Source: Streptomyces sp. NBC_01549
Lineage (GTDB): Bacteria > Actinomycetota > Actinomycetes > Streptomycetales > Streptomycetaceae
DNA: 64,000 bases
Assembly: GCF_026339955.1 (NCBI RefSeq)
Contig: NZ_JAPEPW010000001.1
Span: 3,746,501 to 3,810,500 of the forward strand
Direction: 5' to 3'
Under the pieces are notes generated by a model. The model had not been told where the DNA came from. It made no database searches and saw only the letters and a program-made list of their open reading frames with translations. Positions 33,491 through 41,139 of the stretch are shown in pieces; position 1 is the first letter of the stretch; every line of letters begins with the position of its first letter. A program made the translations under genes and the position numbers.

Positions 33491-33546
33491 AAGGAGCCCT
33501 GTATCCCCAACTGGTTTCTCAGGCCACGGTGTTGGGAGGGCTCCTT
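33491..33546 (+). other. Long hairpin in the leader of the 66-residue mini-protein
   Basis: AAGGAGCCCT (33491-33500) pairs with AGGGCTCCTT (33537-33546), and CCCAAC (33506-33511) pairs with GTTGGG (33531-33536) inside it. It lies between promoter-like repeat 1 and the mini-protein start, so it may act as a leader structure or attenuator, or encode a small RNA. Function is unknown. Confidence 0.5.
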
Positions 33547-33587
33547 GCGCGGTGTTCCAGCACGCCCATCAACGAGAGGAACTCCGT

Positions 33588-33788
33588 ATGGAGGAGCGTA
33601 ACGCGAACCGTCGGCCCAACCATTCCGCCCGGCGGGGCAGGCAACATACTGAAACCGTCCGCCGCCTGCGGAAATGGTTCGGGCGACAGGGGCGAAACAT
33701 CCCGAGCGAGTTCCTGCAGGGTGCGGCGTACAAGCTCGGCAGCGGCGCCGTGACCCTGCTCATCCTGTGGTGGGAGACCCGCCACTGA
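33588..33788 (+). CDS. 66-residue basic mini-protein with C-terminal hydrophobic segment
   Basis: No family recognised. The protein is highly basic in its first 40 residues (many Arg/Lys/His), then has GAAYKLGSGAVTLLILWW as a probable membrane-inserting segment and ends ETRH. AGAGGA precedes the ATG by 6 bp, and a strong terminator follows the stop, so it looks like a genuine single-gene unit. Its promoter region shares a direct repeat with the RiPP precursor gene 480 bp downstream. It could be a membrane-active peptide, a toxin-like protein or a partner of the nearby system; no homology supports any choice. Confidence 0.6.
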   Translation: MEERNANRRPNHSARRGRQHTETVRRLRKWFGRQGRNIPSEFLQGAAYKLGSGAVTLLILWWETRH

Positions 33789-33793
33789 CTCCG

Positions 33794-33824
33794 GATGTGG
33801 GCCCATCCCGGGTGGGCCCGCATC
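33794..33824 (+). terminator. Terminator after the mini-protein gene
   Basis: A 12-bp stem GATGTGGGCCCA / TGGGCCCGCATC (one G-T pair) followed by CTCTTTG. Confidence 0.8.
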
Positions 33825-33973
33825 CTCTTTGCCACACCCCGACATTCGGCAACGCCAAGGTCTTTCCAGCAAGAACGAGCTGCCGAACACCTTGCCGGAG
33901 GCGTGCCGTGCCCATGAAGCGGTCGGCCCCGAGGTGGACCGCGATGCCGCCGACCCGACGCCAACGATCATCT

Positions 33974-34003
33974 CGGTCGGCCCTTGCCTTTTCGGGCCGA
34001 CCG
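33974..34003. terminator. Hairpin between mini-protein and precursor genes
   Basis: A perfect 10-bp stem CGGTCGGCCC / GGGCCGACCG with a TTGCCTTTTC loop, upstream of promoter-like repeat 2. It argues that the reading frame open upstream of the precursor ATG is not translated. The remaining 33825-33973 sequence holds no recognisable gene. Confidence 0.7.
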
Positions 34004-34035
34004 GCTCCGGCGGGCGGCCACACGACGCTGTCGCG

Positions 34036-34063
34036 GTGGTTCAGCGTTTCTTGATATACGGTG
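34036..34063 (+). promoter_or_regulatory. Promoter-like direct repeat, copy 2, before the precursor gene
   Basis: GTGGTTCAGCGTTTCTTGA directly joined to TATACGGTG, ending 6 bp before the precursor ATG. The TATACG hexamer is at a distance that would give a very short or absent leader, and no Shine-Dalgarno is visible, so the precursor mRNA may be leaderless. Confidence 0.55.
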
Positions 34064-34069
34064 ACGCCA

Positions 34070-34266
34070 TGTCATCGAGGGAACACGCCAGCCCCCGTGA
34101 AGCGGCGGGGTCCGGGGCGCCGCAATCCTGGCTTCCCACCTTGTCGGCACTGTCGCTCGAGGAGGTCGCGGCCCTTGATGACACCGTTCTGCGGCCTTCG
34201 ATCGAGCGCTTGATGTATCGGGTCGGCCGTCCCATGTCCACGATCGCTGGTAGCGACGGCGATTAG
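34070..34266 (+). CDS. FxsA-like RiPP precursor peptide candidate ending in SDGD
   Basis: A 65-residue peptide. Its central part LPTLSALSLEEVAALDDTVL, with RPSIERLM following, matches the leader of FXSXX-COOH (FxsA-type) precursors: SL-x-E-V-x-ALDDTVL-x-x-SI-x-RL. In FxsA the C-terminus is ...IAGF-x-S-x-x; here it is STIAGSDGD, so the leader-like part is conserved but the Phe/Ser core is absent and two Asp residues take its place. The gene is 64 bp upstream of the HExxH enzyme, in the same direction. Inferred role: substrate of that enzyme, with the modified C-terminal tail as product. Confidence 0.75.
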
Positions 34267-34330
34267 CGCCTCGGGCGCGGGCCGCCGGGGAGCGCCCCAC
34301 ACGTCACGACCCCGTGAACGAGGAAACGTC

Positions 34331-36112
34331 GTGCCGACGAGCCTTCACCACCTCTCCGATTCCGTCCTGCACGCGCTGAACTCCGTCACCGAGGACGAGG
34401 AAGCCGTCGGCTTTCTGCTCGACGCGGAGTCGAGCCGACGCCTGTTGCTGTTGCGTGCGATCCGGGACGCGGCAGCGGACGCCGACGACGTACGTCGGGC
34501 CTGGCCGCTGCTCGAAGCCGCCGAGCGGGCGGACCCGGCGGCCTTCCGTACGGTGCTCCTCGACCCGCAGGTGGGTGTGTGGGCGGCGAGCCTGCTGCGC
34601 AGACTGTCCCGTCCGGATCCGGCGGCGACTTCGGGTGAGCCTCCTCTGCGTGTGGAACTGGGCTTCCTCGGGCAGTTGGCGGCGGCCGTGTTCATCGCCG
34701 CCGGTGCCGACTTCCGTACGCGCGTGCCGGTGCGGGACGGACGCGTGTTCCTGCCGGGCCTCGGCCGGGCCACGGTCGGCGGCGGCCCCTGGGGCACCGC
34801 CGAGGTGTGGGGGCACGACGGTGCGGTCCGGGTCGCCGCGGGCGACGTGACTGTGACGTTGCCGGACGACTCGGAGAACGACGCCCTGGGATGGGAGGGG
34901 CAGCGGCGGCTGCGCGCGGAGCACGCGGGAATGGCCCTGACCCTCACTCTCGACGACCTGGGACCCTACGCACCGGTCCCTGCGCTGACGGCGTCCGGAC
35001 GGCTCTCGTCCGCTCAGTTCGCTTCCTGGCAGAGCTGGTTCGCCCGCATGTGGACGGTGCTGGTGGACGATCACCCGATCAGCGCCCGGGCCCTGACCGC
35101 GGGGTTGCGCTCCGTCGTTCCGCTGCCACGGGGCGAGCGGCTGCGCGCACGGGCGGCTTCGTCCAGCGATGCGTTCGGGTGCCTTTTGCTGTCGGAGCCG
35201 GACGAGGACGAGGACGTCCTCCCGGCCCAGCTCGGGATCGCCGTCCTGCACGAGTTCCGGCACACCCTGCTCAACGGCCTCATCTTTCTCACCCCTCTGT
35301 TCGAGGAGTGCGACGATCTGCTCTACGCCCCCTGGCGCGACGACCCACGCCCTCTCGGCGGGCTTGTGCATGGGGCGTACGCCTTCTCCGGCGTCGCGCG
35401 CTATTGGCGCACGCGCGGTGTGGAGGGGCTCGCGGGCTTCGAGTACGCGCTGTGGCGCAGCGCCGTGCGCACGGTGCTGGGGACTCTGCGCGAGCACCGT
35501 GCGCTCACTCTGCTGGGGCACATGCTGATCGACAGCCTGGACGAACAGACCGCAGGCTGGCATGGGGAACCGGTGGGAGTACGCGAACAGCGCCTCGCGG
35601 ACCTCGCGGCGGTCCACCACCGTGCGACCTGGCGCGCACACCATCTCCATGTGCCCGCGGCACACGCGAAGGAACTGGCGGAGGCCTGGTGCGCGGGGCG
35701 GCCCGCGGACGTCGTCACACGCCACCCCGAGCCCGCGCTGCGGGCCGACCCGCAGGCCTGCCGTCTGGACACGCTCGCGCTGCTGGCGCGCCTCAGCCTC
35801 GTCGCTCCCGTCGAGTTCGACATCCTGCGCGTGGCGGAGGACCCCGCGAGGAAGGTGCCCGGTGTCGTCCCCGCCGATCTGGCGCTGGTGGACGGCGACG
35901 CCGCGATCGCGGTCAAGCTGTACAGCGAGGAGCTCGACGCTCCGGGCGCCAGGCCCGCCGCCTGGGCCGGGCTCGGCCTGGCGCTGGCCGAGTGCGGCGA
36001 GCGAGCCGCCGGGAACGCCCTGACCGAACACCCCGAACTGGCCCTGGCCATCGGCCAGATGCTGTCCACCCCGCCGGATCCGGTGCTCCTGGCCCACTGG
36101 CTCGCACACTAG
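34331..36112 (+). CDS. HExxH-motif RiPP-type peptide-modifying enzyme (TIGR04267-like)
   Basis: A 593-residue protein of the HEXXH-domain family associated with FXSXX-COOH peptides; from memory the family is now described as alpha-ketoglutarate-HExxH-type peptide beta-hydroxylases. The motif VLHEFRHTLLNGL (His307, Glu308, His311) is intact, and the FEYALWRSAVRTVLGTLREH region follows as in relatives. N-terminal helical repeats precede the motif, and the C-terminal 150 residues form another helical part. GTG 34331 has GAGGAAA upstream. In many Fxs loci this domain is fused to or neighbours a radical-SAM maturase; here none is visible. Asp-rich SDGD at the precursor end would suit Asp hydroxylation. 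Confidence 0.8.
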   Translation: MPTSLHHLSDSVLHALNSVTEDEEAVGFLLDAESSRRLLLLRAIRDAAADADDVRRAWPLLEAAERADPAAFRTVLLDPQVGVWAASLLRRLSRPDPAATSGEPPLRVELGFLGQLAAAVFIAAGADFRTRVPVRDGRVFLPGLGRATVGGGPWGTAEVWGHDGAVRVAAGDVTVTLPDDSENDALGWEGQRRLRAEHAGMALTLTLDDLGPYAPVPALTASGRLSSAQFASWQSWFARMWTVLVDDHPISARALTAGLRSVVPLPRGERLRARAASSSDAFGCLLLSEPDEDEDVLPAQLGIAVLHEFRHTLLNGLIFLTPLFEECDDLLYAPWRDDPRPLGGLVHGAYAFSGVARYWRTRGVEGLAGFEYALWRSAVRTVLGTLREHRALTLLGHMLIDSLDEQTAGWHGEPVGVREQRLADLAAVHHRATWRAHHLHVPAAHAKELAEAWCAGRPADVVTRHPEPALRADPQACRLDTLALLARLSLVAPVEFDILRVAEDPARKVPGVVPADLALVDGDAAIAVKLYSEELDAPGARPAAWAGLGLALAECGERAAGNALTEHPELALAIGQMLSTPPDPVLLAHWLAH

Positions 36113-36169
36113 CGAAGCCGGCACCGGCCGGGCCGGTGGGCGGGCTCGACGCGTGCGGTGCGGGGTCCG

Positions 36170-39100
36170 TCACAGTGGCATCGGGTCGATGTCGCAGTCC
36201 GCTCGGTGGTCCCAGTCGGAGGCCTGGGCGACCGCCGGGTGGCCGCTGCCCAAGGTGCGCAGGAGACGGTCGTGGGTGTCGCCGTGCAGAGCCTCCGCCT
36301 CCTCGACGCGTCCCACGGCCCGCAGGTCCATCGCCAGGTTCGCTGCACAGGCCAGGGTGGAGGGGTGTTCGGCGTCGAAGACCTGCCGGGACCTGCGTAC
36401 CGTTTCGGTGTCGAGGGCCAGGGCGCCGGCCGGGTCGCCGAGTGCGTAGTGGTCGCTGGCGAGATTGGTGCGGCACACCAGCGTCGAGGGGTGCGTCGCG
36501 CCCAGCCTCTCCGTGAGCTGCTCCAGCGCCATGGCGTCGATGTACTGGGCGGCGGGCGCGTCGCCCAACAGCCGGTAGGTGACCGCGAGGTTCACGGCGG
36601 CGGACAGGGCGTGCGGATGCTGCTTGCCATAGGTGTCTTCGTACCGACGGCAGATCTCGGTGCCCAGGCGCAGCGCTTCCTCCAGGTTTCGCCGGTGCCG
36701 CAGGTGGATGGTCAGCTCGAGCGTGGCCGCCATCGAATCGGGGTTGTGGTCGCCGTACTGGCGTACGAGCTCGGCGCGGATGCGCTCCGCCGTTGTCGCG
36801 GCCTCCTCGTGCTCGCCGGCCTTGCGCAGCGCGACGGCCAGGAGGCGGATGCAGGACAGGGTGAACGGGTTGCTGCCACCGAGCAGTGTGGTGGCCTGCT
36901 CGGTGATTTCCCGGTGGTAGGTCAAGGCGGTGTCGTAGTCACCGAGTTCGCGTAGGTCCACGATCATCCCGAGCCAGGTGCGCAGGGAGTCGATGTGGTC
37001 CTGGCCGAAGACCTCTGTCCGGTTGCGCCAGGTCTGCTGGTCCAGTTCGTAGGCGCGTGCGAACTCGCCCACCAGGCGCAGGCTTACACCGAGGTTGTGC
37101 GCGGCCCGCATCGTCTCCGGGTCGTCCGGACCGATGAGCTGCACATACTGCTGGTACACGGAGTCGGAGAGTTCGAGGGCCTCCGTGAAGGCGCCCCGCA
37201 CACGGTGGTCTATGGCGACGTTGCCCAGCGCCGCGAACGTGTCCTGGTGGTGCGGTCCCAGCGACCTGAGGTAGGCCTCCAGTGTCGTCGCGTTGAGCTC
37301 GGCGGCCTCCTTGTAGCGGCCCATGCTGAACTGGAGGAACCCCAGCGAGCGGGCGATCTCCAAGGTCTGGGCGTGCTCCTCACCGAGTCGGTGGAACCAG
37401 TTCTCGTACGCGGACCGGGCGAGTTCCAGACAGGACTCGTAGTCGCCCCAGCGCCGCAGGTACTTGACCTCGTTCACCACCAGACGACGTACCCAGGTCT
37501 CGTCGGATTCCACGGTGCCGGAGACGACCACGTGGGGATAGAGGGCGCCGTACCGGTCCCAGCGAAGGGCGTTGTTGGGGTCGTTGGGGTCACTGGCCAC
37601 CAGCAGCATGTGAGCCCCGTGCCGCATGGTGGCCCGGTCCTCCTCCGTCATCCGGAACTGCAGAGCCGCCTGCACCAGCCGGTGCATCTGCAGGGAGTTG
37701 GTGCGGTGGCTGAAGCGGGCCAGGGAGTAGCGGCCGATGTCACGGATGGCCTGACCCAGCCGGATCGGATCCTCCAGGGCGGCGTCCAGTTCGGGGGTGA
37801 TGGAGCTGGGCGGCATTCGCATGAACATGCTCCGCGCGATCGGTTCGGGCGCGTAGAAGGAGCACAACTGGAGCAGTTGGTACGCGGCCGGGTTCTTGGC
37901 CTCCAGCCGGTCCAGGGAGATGTTCCAGGCGGCTATCACCGGATGCGGGTTGTCGAGGGGCGCGGTGCCGCGCAGCAGGTCCACGCGCTTCTCGTCGAGC
38001 AGGTGCAGGTACTCGTCCACGGGCATGCCCGTCTCCGCGTGCCATGCGGCGGCCTGCTCGATGGCCAGCGGCAGGTCACCTAGTGCCTCCGCGAGCCGGT
38101 CGGCGTCCGTGTCGCTGATCTCCGGGCCGCGTATGCGCAGCAGCTGCTTGCTTTCCTCCCGCATGAAGACGTCGACCTCCAACGGCCGGGCGAGGGAGGC
38201 CCATTGGGGGTTGCGTGAGGTGATGAGGATGTTGCCAGGTCCTCCGGCGGGGAAGAACTGCTTCACGGATTCGGGGCTTTCGGCGTTGTCGAAGACCAGG
38301 AGCCAGTTGGCGTAGGGCACGCCGACGCGCAGTGCCTCCAGCACCGCGGCGACGGTCGACGAGGCGTCGGACCCGGCCGGCAGGCCGAGGCGCGGTGCCA
38401 GTTCCACCAGGGACAGGGAGATCTGCGCGGTGCGCTCCGCGGGGATCCACCAGACCACGTCGTAGTCCGCCATGCGGCGGTAGAGGTACTCGACGGCCAG
38501 CAGGCTCTTGCCGACGCCGCCCATGCCGTGCAGCGTGTGGGGCAGCACGGCGGTCGCCTTCTCCCGCAGCAGCCGCCCGCGCAGCTTGTCGAGGAGTTCC
38601 TCGCGGCCCGTGAAGTTCGGATTCCTGGGCGGGATGTTTCCCCAGACCGTGGGCGTGCTCCCGGTACGTCCGTTGCCCACCGTGCTCGCCGGGGCCTGCT
38701 GCGGCATCACCGGCCTCCTCTTCCCCTGATCGGTTCGACGGTCGGCGTCGCCCGGGGGTCGGGCGACGGCATCGCTGGGTGCTGTGGGTGTTGCGCGTGC
38801 TGTGGGTGTGGTGGTGCCGTGCTGCTGTGCGCGCTGCGGGCGTTTCCGGTCGGCCGGGGCGGCCGCGAGGGCCTCGTCGACCTCCCTTGCCGGCTTCAGG
38901 AACGGCCCGGACAGGGCGTGGAGCACGGCGCTCTCGGCCATGAGCCACGGCCCGGACTCCGCGTCGACCGGCGGGAGTCGGTGCACGGCGGCCCCGCGCA
39001 GCAACCGGGGCAGTCGCCACAAGTGTTCCCCGCCGGATCCCCGGCGATCCCCGATCAACTCGACTACCCGCACCACATCGGTACGCCGTCCGGTGGCCAG

Positions 39101-40021
39101 CAGCTCGTCGCGGATCCCGGGGGCGAACGCGAAGGTGGTGTGCCCGGCGTCCGTCGGCCGGACCAGGTCGTACACGAGCAGTTGCGCGAAGTCGGTGAGG
39201 GAGGCGCCGGGCACGAGCGCGCCTCTGACTTCCTCGATCAGCGCGGCGGTCAGGGGGACCGCGGAAAGCATGGTGGCGAGCGTGAACACGTTCCGGGGCA
39301 CGGACGACTGGAAGAACGCCACCCGCGCCGCCGAGGTGGGAACAGGTTCTGCCGCCACCGGACCCGCGGGCACGCGCGCGCGTGGGAACGTCACCGTCAT
39401 CGGCAGCCAGGAAGGCGGGGCTCCGCCCAGCAGTCTGGACCAGGCCTCCAGCCACCGGGGTGTGAGTTCGAACAACGGGATGGCCACGTCGGGACGGTGG
39501 GCGGGCGGCAGGTCGTGGACATCGGGGCCCAGGCCGCGGGGCCGCCACCGCATCCGGTGGTTGGCCGCGCCCGGGGCGGGCGAGCGCAGCAGCACCTGCC
39601 AGCCACGCAGCCCCGTCGCGTGCCACACCCGGTGCGGCAGCAGATGGATCAGCGCGAGCGGTCCGGACTGGCCCCAGCGGCGCAGCAGCGGTTCCACCTC
39701 GTGGGTGTGCCAGCGCGGGCCCGCGCCATCGGTGAGGAGCAGGGTCAGCCGGGTGCCGGCGCGGTGACGCGGCAGCGTCGCCGGATCGGCGCTGTGCCCG
39801 TACGGCAGCCGGTGCGTGGTGATCTGGCCGAAGGCGCCGCACCGGTGCAGCGTCGTGGCGAACTCGTGGACCGTCGGCTGCCAGATCCCCATCGTCGGCC
39901 CTGTGTCGACCACCACCGCCACGTCCCGGGCACCGGTCCTGCCGAGCGCGGAGCCGACGCGCCGCATGGCCTGCGGGAGCCCCGGCGGGAGGGCCGAGGG
40001 AAACGGGCCGGGCCCGGTCAT
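36170..40021 (-). CDS. fxsT: FxsT-like vWA-like/NB-ARC/TPR protein
   Basis: A 1283-residue STAND-type protein. Residues about 15-250 form a SAV_2336-type vWA-like domain (DVAVVVDTGPTMGIW, Asp39; the MIDAS DxSxS is degenerate). After a disordered Pro/Thr linker (about 385-450) comes NIPPRNPNFTGREELLDKLR and an NB-ARC NTPase with P-loop HGMGGVGKS (Lys505), Walker B LLVFDN and the GDLPLAIEQAAAWH box. From about 830 to 1270, 42-residue TPRs recur (GxxHPxTLxxxxNLAxxxRxxG), ending CDIDPMPL as in FxsT proteins. Its ATG overlaps the AAA gene stop (ATGA). It is convergent with the HExxH gene, 57 bp apart. Role inferred: NTP-driven sensor of the module. Confidence 0.85.
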   Translation of the reverse strand: MTGPGPFPSALPPGLPQAMRRVGSALGRTGARDVAVVVDTGPTMGIWQPTVHEFATTLHRCGAFGQITTHRLPYGHSADPATLPRHRAGTRLTLLLTDGAGPRWHTHEVEPLLRRWGQSGPLALIHLLPHRVWHATGLRGWQVLLRSPAPGAANHRMRWRPRGLGPDVHDLPPAHRPDVAIPLFELTPRWLEAWSRLLGGAPPSWLPMTVTFPRARVPAGPVAAEPVPTSAARVAFFQSSVPRNVFTLATMLSAVPLTAALIEEVRGALVPGASLTDFAQLLVYDLVRPTDAGHTTFAFAPGIRDELLATGRRTDVVRVVELIGDRRGSGGEHLWRLPRLLRGAAVHRLPPVDAESGPWLMAESAVLHALSGPFLKPAREVDEALAAAPADRKRPQRAQQHGTTTPTARATPTAPSDAVARPPGDADRRTDQGKRRPVMPQQAPASTVGNGRTGSTPTVWGNIPPRNPNFTGREELLDKLRGRLLREKATAVLPHTLHGMGGVGKSLLAVEYLYRRMADYDVVWWIPAERTAQISLSLVELAPRLGLPAGSDASSTVAAVLEALRVGVPYANWLLVFDNAESPESVKQFFPAGGPGNILITSRNPQWASLARPLEVDVFMREESKQLLRIRGPEISDTDADRLAEALGDLPLAIEQAAAWHAETGMPVDEYLHLLDEKRVDLLRGTAPLDNPHPVIAAWNISLDRLEAKNPAAYQLLQLCSFYAPEPIARSMFMRMPPSSITPELDAALEDPIRLGQAIRDIGRYSLARFSHRTNSLQMHRLVQAALQFRMTEEDRATMRHGAHMLLVASDPNDPNNALRWDRYGALYPHVVVSGTVESDETWVRRLVVNEVKYLRRWGDYESCLELARSAYENWFHRLGEEHAQTLEIARSLGFLQFSMGRYKEAAELNATTLEAYLRSLGPHHQDTFAALGNVAIDHRVRGAFTEALELSDSVYQQYVQLIGPDDPETMRAAHNLGVSLRLVGEFARAYELDQQTWRNRTEVFGQDHIDSLRTWLGMIVDLRELGDYDTALTYHREITEQATTLLGGSNPFTLSCIRLLAVALRKAGEHEEAATTAERIRAELVRQYGDHNPDSMAATLELTIHLRHRRNLEEALRLGTEICRRYEDTYGKQHPHALSAAVNLAVTYRLLGDAPAAQYIDAMALEQLTERLGATHPSTLVCRTNLASDHYALGDPAGALALDTETVRRSRQVFDAEHPSTLACAANLAMDLRAVGRVEEAEALHGDTHDRLLRTLGSGHPAVAQASDWDHRADCDIDPMPL

Positions 40022-41010
40022 GGCTCCTCCGGCGCGGTCCACTGCCAGAGGGTGTCGACGGCCTCCTGCCAGTTGCCGGCCTCCGCCACGGCACCCAGAA
40101 CACCGTCGGCGGCCAGCCGGAGTGCGTCCAGGAACCGTTCCACCACCGGTCCCTCGGCAGCGGTGGCCCGTTCGACGAAGGCGTCCACCGCGTCCGGCGC
40201 CGGGCCGGGACGTCCGGGCTTTGACGGGAACCGGTTCGCGGCGATGGCGCGCAGCAGGTCCGGTTCGGGACGCCGGGACCGCAGGGTCACACAGCGGTGT
40301 ACGAGATCCGGCGGCAGATCCCGCTCACCTGTGGTGGTGATGACCACGACGGGAAAGGCACGGCAGCGCACCGTTGTGTCGGGCAGGGGCACCGCGGCCG
40401 ACGGATCGTCGTGGGACGACACCCGCGGGGCGGTGGAGCCGGCGCCGGGCAGGACGAACCCCCCGGCCGTCAGTACCGTGCACAGGTCCTCGGGCAGGCT
40501 GATCTCGGCCCGGTCCAGCCGGTCGATCAGCAGCACACGGGGCCTGCGGTAGGGCAGGAAGGCGGTACCCAGCGGACCGAGCCGGATCCCCCCGCCGTGC
40601 TCACCCTCGCGTCCGCCGTCGCCGCGGCCCTCGTACGGGCCGTCGTACAGGCCCTCGCGGAGTGTGCTCAGGGAGGTGATCTGCCAGCGCAGGACGCGGC
40701 CGAGGCCGAGCTCCCCGCTGATGCGGTAGGCGAGGGACGACTTGCCGGTGCCGGGCTCGCCGGTGACGAGCAGGGGGCGACGCAGGTGCAGCGCCACGTT
40801 CACCCGGGCCACCTCGTCCGGCGGAGCCGGCAGCGGCTGTCCGATGTCACCCAGCACCGCGCGGGCGTACGGGTCGTCGACGGGTGGCGGGGGAAGCTCG
40901 GGGCCGCCGCCGAAGCTGCGCCAGGCCGGTGCCTCGGGCCACTCCTCCGGTGGCGCACCGGGCAGCCCCGTGCCTCGGTACAGTCCCCACGACTGGCTGT
41001 TCGGCGGCAT
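40018..41010 (-). CDS. MoxR-like AAA+ ATPase of the FxsT/VMAP module
   Basis: A 330-residue AAA_5-type ATPase. It starts PNSQSWGLYRGTG, a family signature, with Walker A VTGEPGTGKSS (Lys90). The Walker B position reads VLLIDRLDRAEISLPEDL, where relatives have IDEIDK, so the catalytic Glu is Arg164 here. Sensor 1 is PVVVITTTGERDLPPDLVHRC. The start ATG 41010 is preferred over an upstream GTG at 41088 that lacks a ribosome-binding site. Its stop overlaps the fxsT ATG. MoxR ATPases work with vWA proteins as chaperone-like pairs; the partner here is the vWA-like part of FxsT. Confidence 0.85.
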   Translation of the reverse strand: MPPNSQSWGLYRGTGLPGAPPEEWPEAPAWRSFGGGPELPPPPVDDPYARAVLGDIGQPLPAPPDEVARVNVALHLRRPLLVTGEPGTGKSSLAYRISGELGLGRVLRWQITSLSTLREGLYDGPYEGRGDGGREGEHGGGIRLGPLGTAFLPYRRPRVLLIDRLDRAEISLPEDLCTVLTAGGFVLPGAGSTAPRVSSHDDPSAAVPLPDTTVRCRAFPVVVITTTGERDLPPDLVHRCVTLRSRRPEPDLLRAIAANRFPSKPGRPGPAPDAVDAFVERATAAEGPVVERFLDALRLAADGVLGAVAEAGNWQEAVDTLWQWTAPEEP

Positions 41011-41139
41011 GAGCGGAGTCCCTCCGTACGACGACTGGGCTGCGATGTCCTGAGCTGCGATGTCCGTACCGGTGGTGTCGGTCCGCACTGCTGGTCCGTG
41101 GCTCCGTGGCCCCGTGGTCCCTGGTCACGTGGTCCGTGG

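Noticed and set aside
33829..34069. In-frame extension upstream of the RiPP precursor ATG
   Set aside because: It would read through a perfect 10-bp terminator hairpin and the promoter-like repeat, and it lacks a ribosome-binding site.
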